DNA from: CAVRCA01 sp965218045
GTDB taxonomy: Bacteria; Pseudomonadota; Alphaproteobacteria; Acetobacterales; Acetobacteraceae
DNA: 64,000 nt
Direction of reading: 5' to 3'
Assembly: GCA_965218045.1 (NCBI GenBank)
Contig: CBDCJX010000002.1
Span: 151,473-215,472 of the forward strand
The translations under genes and the position numbers were made by a program. Each line of letters opens with the position of its first letter. Within the stretch, counting starts at the first letter, position 1. The notes below the pieces were generated by a model. The model worked only from the letters and a program-made list of their open reading frames with translations, was not told the DNA's origin and ran no database searches. Shown here piece after piece: positions 60,848-64,000 of the stretch.

Positions 60848-63800
60848 ATGCACCTCCTGGTCCGCGAGAGCCAGTCGCTCGACGAGCAGGACGCGGCGGT
60901 CGATCTCGGCCAGACCCCGGCCGATTTGGTGTTTCTTTCGTTCTCCGACAGCGATCTCGGCGCGGCGGCGGCGGCGTGGCAAGCGATGAGCGCGCCGCAC
61001 CCTTCGCTGCGATTGGCGAACCTTGCGCGGCTGCGTCATCCGATGTCGGTCGATCTCTACCTCGAACGGGTGATCGCGCCCGCGCGATGCGTGCTGGTCC
61101 GGCTGCTCGGCGGGCGCGACTATTGGCGCTACGGCAGCGACGAGATCGCCGCCTTGTGCGCGCGGGAGAAAATTCCGCTCGCGATGCTGCCCGGCGACGG
61201 GCGCCCCGACGCCGAGCTTGCCGCGCTCAGCACGATCGACGACGCGCGGCTGACACGATTTGCCGCGTATCTCGACGCGGGTGGTGCGGCTAATGTCGGC
61301 CACGCGCTTGGCCTGGCGGCGCATCTCGCTGGGTTGGGCGACGATCCGGCCGCGCCGCCCGAACCGCTGCCGCGTCACGGCGTGCACGATTTCGGCGGCA
61401 TGGATCGCGCCGAAGCGGTGATTGTGTTCTACCGCTCGCATCTGCTCGCCGGCGACGTTGCGCCGATCACCGCGCTGGCGGCGGCGTTGCGCGCGCGCGG
61501 CATCAGCGCCAAAGGCTTGCACGTCGGCAGCCTAAAGGACCCCGATACCGCCACCTTTGTGGCCGAGCGGTTGCGCGAGTGGCGCCCGGCCGTGGTGCTG
61601 AACGCGACCGGTTTTTCGGCGCGACGCGAAGCAGGTTCACCGCTCGACGTCGCCGACGCGCCGGTGTTGCAACTGGTGCTCGCCGGCACCTCGCGCGCGG
61701 CGTGGGCGAACGGGTTTCGTGGCTTGGGGCAAGCCGATCTGGCGATGCAGGTCGTGCTGCCGGAGCTGGACGGGCGATTGCTCACCAGCGCGATCTCGTT
61801 CAAGGCCGCCGCCGCGCCGATCGCCGGGCTGGAGTTCGAGCGGGTCGTACACGCACCGGATCGCGCCGGCCTTGATCTCGCGGCCGACCGCGCCGCCGGC
61901 TGGGTGCGGCTCGCCGGCACTGCGCGCGCCAAGCGACGGATCGCGTTGGTGCTGTCGGACTATCCCGGCACCGGCGGGCAGGTGGCGCACGCGGTCGGCC
62001 TCGACACTTTCGCGAGCACGGCGGCGATCCTGCGGTTGCTGCGTGCGAACGGTTACGCCTGCGAGGATGCGCCAACGGACCTCGCCGGGGCGCTGTGCCA
62101 GGCGCCGATGACGCCGATCCTCGAAGCGGCGGAGTACGCGCGCCTGTTCGCCCGCTTGCCCGAGCCGACGCGCATGCGAGTAAACGCGGCCTGGGGCGAA
62201 CCGCACGGCAGCATCGCGCCGCGTCATCTGCGGCTCGGCAATCTTGTGCTCGCGGTGCAGCCGGATCGTGGCAATGCGCTGGATCGCAAGGCGACGTATC
62301 ACGACGCCGACCTGCCGCCGTGCCACACGTATATCGGCTTTCATCTGTGGCTGCGTCACGTCGTGGCGATGGATGCGATTGTGCATCTCGGGACGCACGG
62401 TACTTTGGAGTGGCTGCCCGGCAAGTCGGTGGCACTCGGGGAGGAATGCTTCCCGGCGGCGCTGCTCGGCGGCGTGCCGGTCATCTATCCGTTCATTGTC
62501 AACAATCCGGGCGAGGCGGCGGCGGCGAAGCGGCGGCTCGGCGCGGTTACGATCGGGCATCTCACGCCGCCACTCGCACGCGCCGGCAGCCACGGTGCGA
62601 TGGCCGAGCTTGAGACGCTGATCGACGAATACGCCGCCGCCGATGGGCTCGATCGCCGCCGTGCCGCGTTGCTGCGGGGTGAAATCATCGAGCGCGCCGA
62701 TGCCGCGGGACTGCTGGCGGAAAGCGGCGCCTCGCGTGATCTCGGCGAGGACGCAGCGCTGGCCCGGCTCGACGCGTATCTCTGCGACGTGAAGGACTTG
62801 CAAATCCGCGACGGCTTGCACGTATTCGCCACTCCGCCGCGCAACCGGGCGGGGCTGCTCGCGGCGTTATCCGCCGCCTGCCCGGGTGCGGCGCTCGCCG
62901 ACGCGCTCGACGCTTGCGCGAATGCCGAAGGAGCGGCGCTGCTCGCGGCACTCGACGGGCGTTTTGTTCCACCAGGCCCGGCCGGTGCGCCGACGCGCGG
63001 ACGGGCGGATGTGCTGCCGACCGGGCGCAACCTGTTCACCGTCGATCCACGCGCGGTGCCGACCCGCTCGGCGCTGGCGCTGGCCGAACGCGCGGCGGCG
63101 GAGCTGCTGCGGCGCCATTTGCAGGATCACGGCGACTGGCCGCGTTGTCTGGTGCTCGACCTGTGGGGCAGTGCGACGATGCGCACCGGCGGCGAGGATT
63201 TTGCCCTCGCGCTGGTGCTGATCGGCGCGCGCCCGCTGTGGGACGCGGGATCGGGTCGGGTGAGCGGCTTCGAGATCGTGCCGCTCGCCCTGCTCGACCG
63301 GCCGCGAGTCGACGTGACTTTACGCATCTCCGGCCTGTTCCGCGATGCGTTCGAGGCGCAGATCCTGCTGTTCGACACCGCCACTCCGCGCCATCGCCGC
63401 GCGCGACGAGGCGGCGGAGTGGAACCCGCTCGCCGCCGCTTGGCGCGAGCACGCCAGCGCGCGGGTGTTCGGCCCGGCGCCGGGCGCGTTTGGTGTCGGC
63501 GGTGGCGAACCTGCTGGAGCGCGGCGCGTGGGACGACCGCGCGGCGCTGGGCGCGGCCTATCTCGCTGCTTCCGGGACCGCGTATGGTCGCGTTGTGGAC
63601 GGCACGCCGGACCCGACGGGCTTCGCCGCTCGCGTCGCCAGCGCCGATGCGTTCGTGCATCAGCAGGACCACGCCGAGACCGATCTGCTGGACAGCACCG
63701 AATACGCCGCGCATGAGGGCGGTTTCGCCGCCGCCGCCGCGAGCCTTGGCGCCAGCCCGGCGCTATATCACACCGACACGTCGCGCCCCGAGACGCCGCG

Positions 63801-64000
63801 CGTGCGCGCACGCTCGGACGACGAGATCGCACGCGTGGTGCGTGGGCGCGCCGCCAATCCGGCCTGGATCGCGGGAATGATGCGGCACGGCTATCGCGGG
63901 GCGGCGGAGATCGCCCGCGCGCTCGACGCGCTGCACGGTTTCGCTGCCACCGTGCCGCAACGCTTTGACGCGCAGTTCGATCTGGTATTCGAAGCGACGC
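60848..64000 (+). pseudogene. cobN: Cobaltochelatase subunit CobN, two +1 frameshifts and truncated by the window end
   Basis: CobN is the large subunit of the aerobic cobaltochelatase (with CobS and CobT) and is related to the magnesium chelatase H subunit. From MHLLVRESQSLDEQDAAVDL the frame is sound through IAPRHLRLGNLVLAVQPDRG, THGTLEWLPGKSVAL and VIYPFIVNNPGEAAAAKRRLG to DAFEAQILLFDTAT. Near 63386 an extra C shifts the frame to RDEAAEWNPLAAAWREH; near 63499 an extra G shifts it again to ANLLERGAWDDRAALGAAYL and AHEGGFAAAAASLG, which continues to the window edge. Apart from the indels the sequence is undamaged. The C-terminus lies outside the window. Confidence 0.85.

Overview
The window is very GC-rich chromosomal DNA with densely packed, often overlapping genes. 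Its gene neighbourhoods point to an alphaproteobacterium of the Rhodospirillales, most likely Acetobacteraceae: ribD-ribE-ribBX-ribH-nusB-thiL, bamE / ubiquinol-cytochrome c chaperone / DUF177-rpmF-plsX-fabH-ihfA-merR / tRNA-Pro, LysR-trxB / Lrp, and aerobic cobalamin synthesis with CobN. This placement is inferred from gene content; no rRNA gene is present.

Layout. 1-5904 (minus strand): an operon pxpA - biotin carrier - pxpB - pxpC - hyuA - hyuB, an unusual union of two oxoprolinase-type enzyme families; hyuB runs off the left edge. 5959-6882: a lone Mrr-type restriction endonuclease. 6923-12369: an aerobic benzoyl-CoA (Box) cluster with boxB, boxC, an alpha/beta hydrolase and a benzoate-CoA ligase broken by two +1 frameshifts; boxA is absent. 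12463-17192: assorted genes, including a MaoC-like hydratase, a COG0523 GTPase, an MbcA/ParS-like protein, hemB and a flavin monooxygenase. 17336-25191: glyA, nrdR, the riboflavin operon, nusB, thiL and an MFS transporter. 25226-30578: envelope, ribosome and fatty-acid housekeeping genes ending in tRNA-Pro(GGG). 30884-36580: an uncharacterised gene behind a near-consensus promoter, a receiver-domain protein, LysR, trxB, Lrp and a GT2-GtrA glycosyltransferase. 36613-41452: a GT39-type transferase, a group-2 sigma factor, then motB-motA. 41495-53930: mixed genes, including an unrecognised two-gene cassette (42947-45368), AlkA-like glycosylase, an LLM-class oxidoreductase, a scar of recombinase and IS5 fragments, cardiolipin synthase, a zinc metallopeptidase and a GAF-GGDEF-EAL protein. 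54417-64000: cobalamin synthesis and cobalt insertion (cobC, cobD, cobQ, cobO, cobU, a cobalamin riboswitch, a DUF1636 gene, cobW, cobN).

How the genes work together. The Box genes would activate benzoate to benzoyl-CoA, epoxidise it and open the ring. The riboflavin genes cover the pyrimidine branch (RibD), the butanone-phosphate branch (RibB domain), lumazine (RibH) and riboflavin (RibE). RibA activity must be encoded elsewhere because the C-terminal domain of RibBX lacks the zinc cysteines. The cobalamin genes cover corrinoid adenosylation, amidation, aminopropanol attachment and nucleotide-loop activation, plus cobalt chelation under riboswitch control.

Three genes (benzoate-CoA ligase, cobC, cobN) are interrupted by single-base indels, five in total, although the protein sequence reads on intact in another frame. 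Sequencing error and very recent inactivation cannot be separated from the sequence alone. The best candidates for new biology are the Pxp/Hyu/biotin-carrier operon, the riboswitch expression platform upstream of the DUF1636-cobW-cobN operon, two leaderless-looking promoters, and the two-gene cassette of unknown function.
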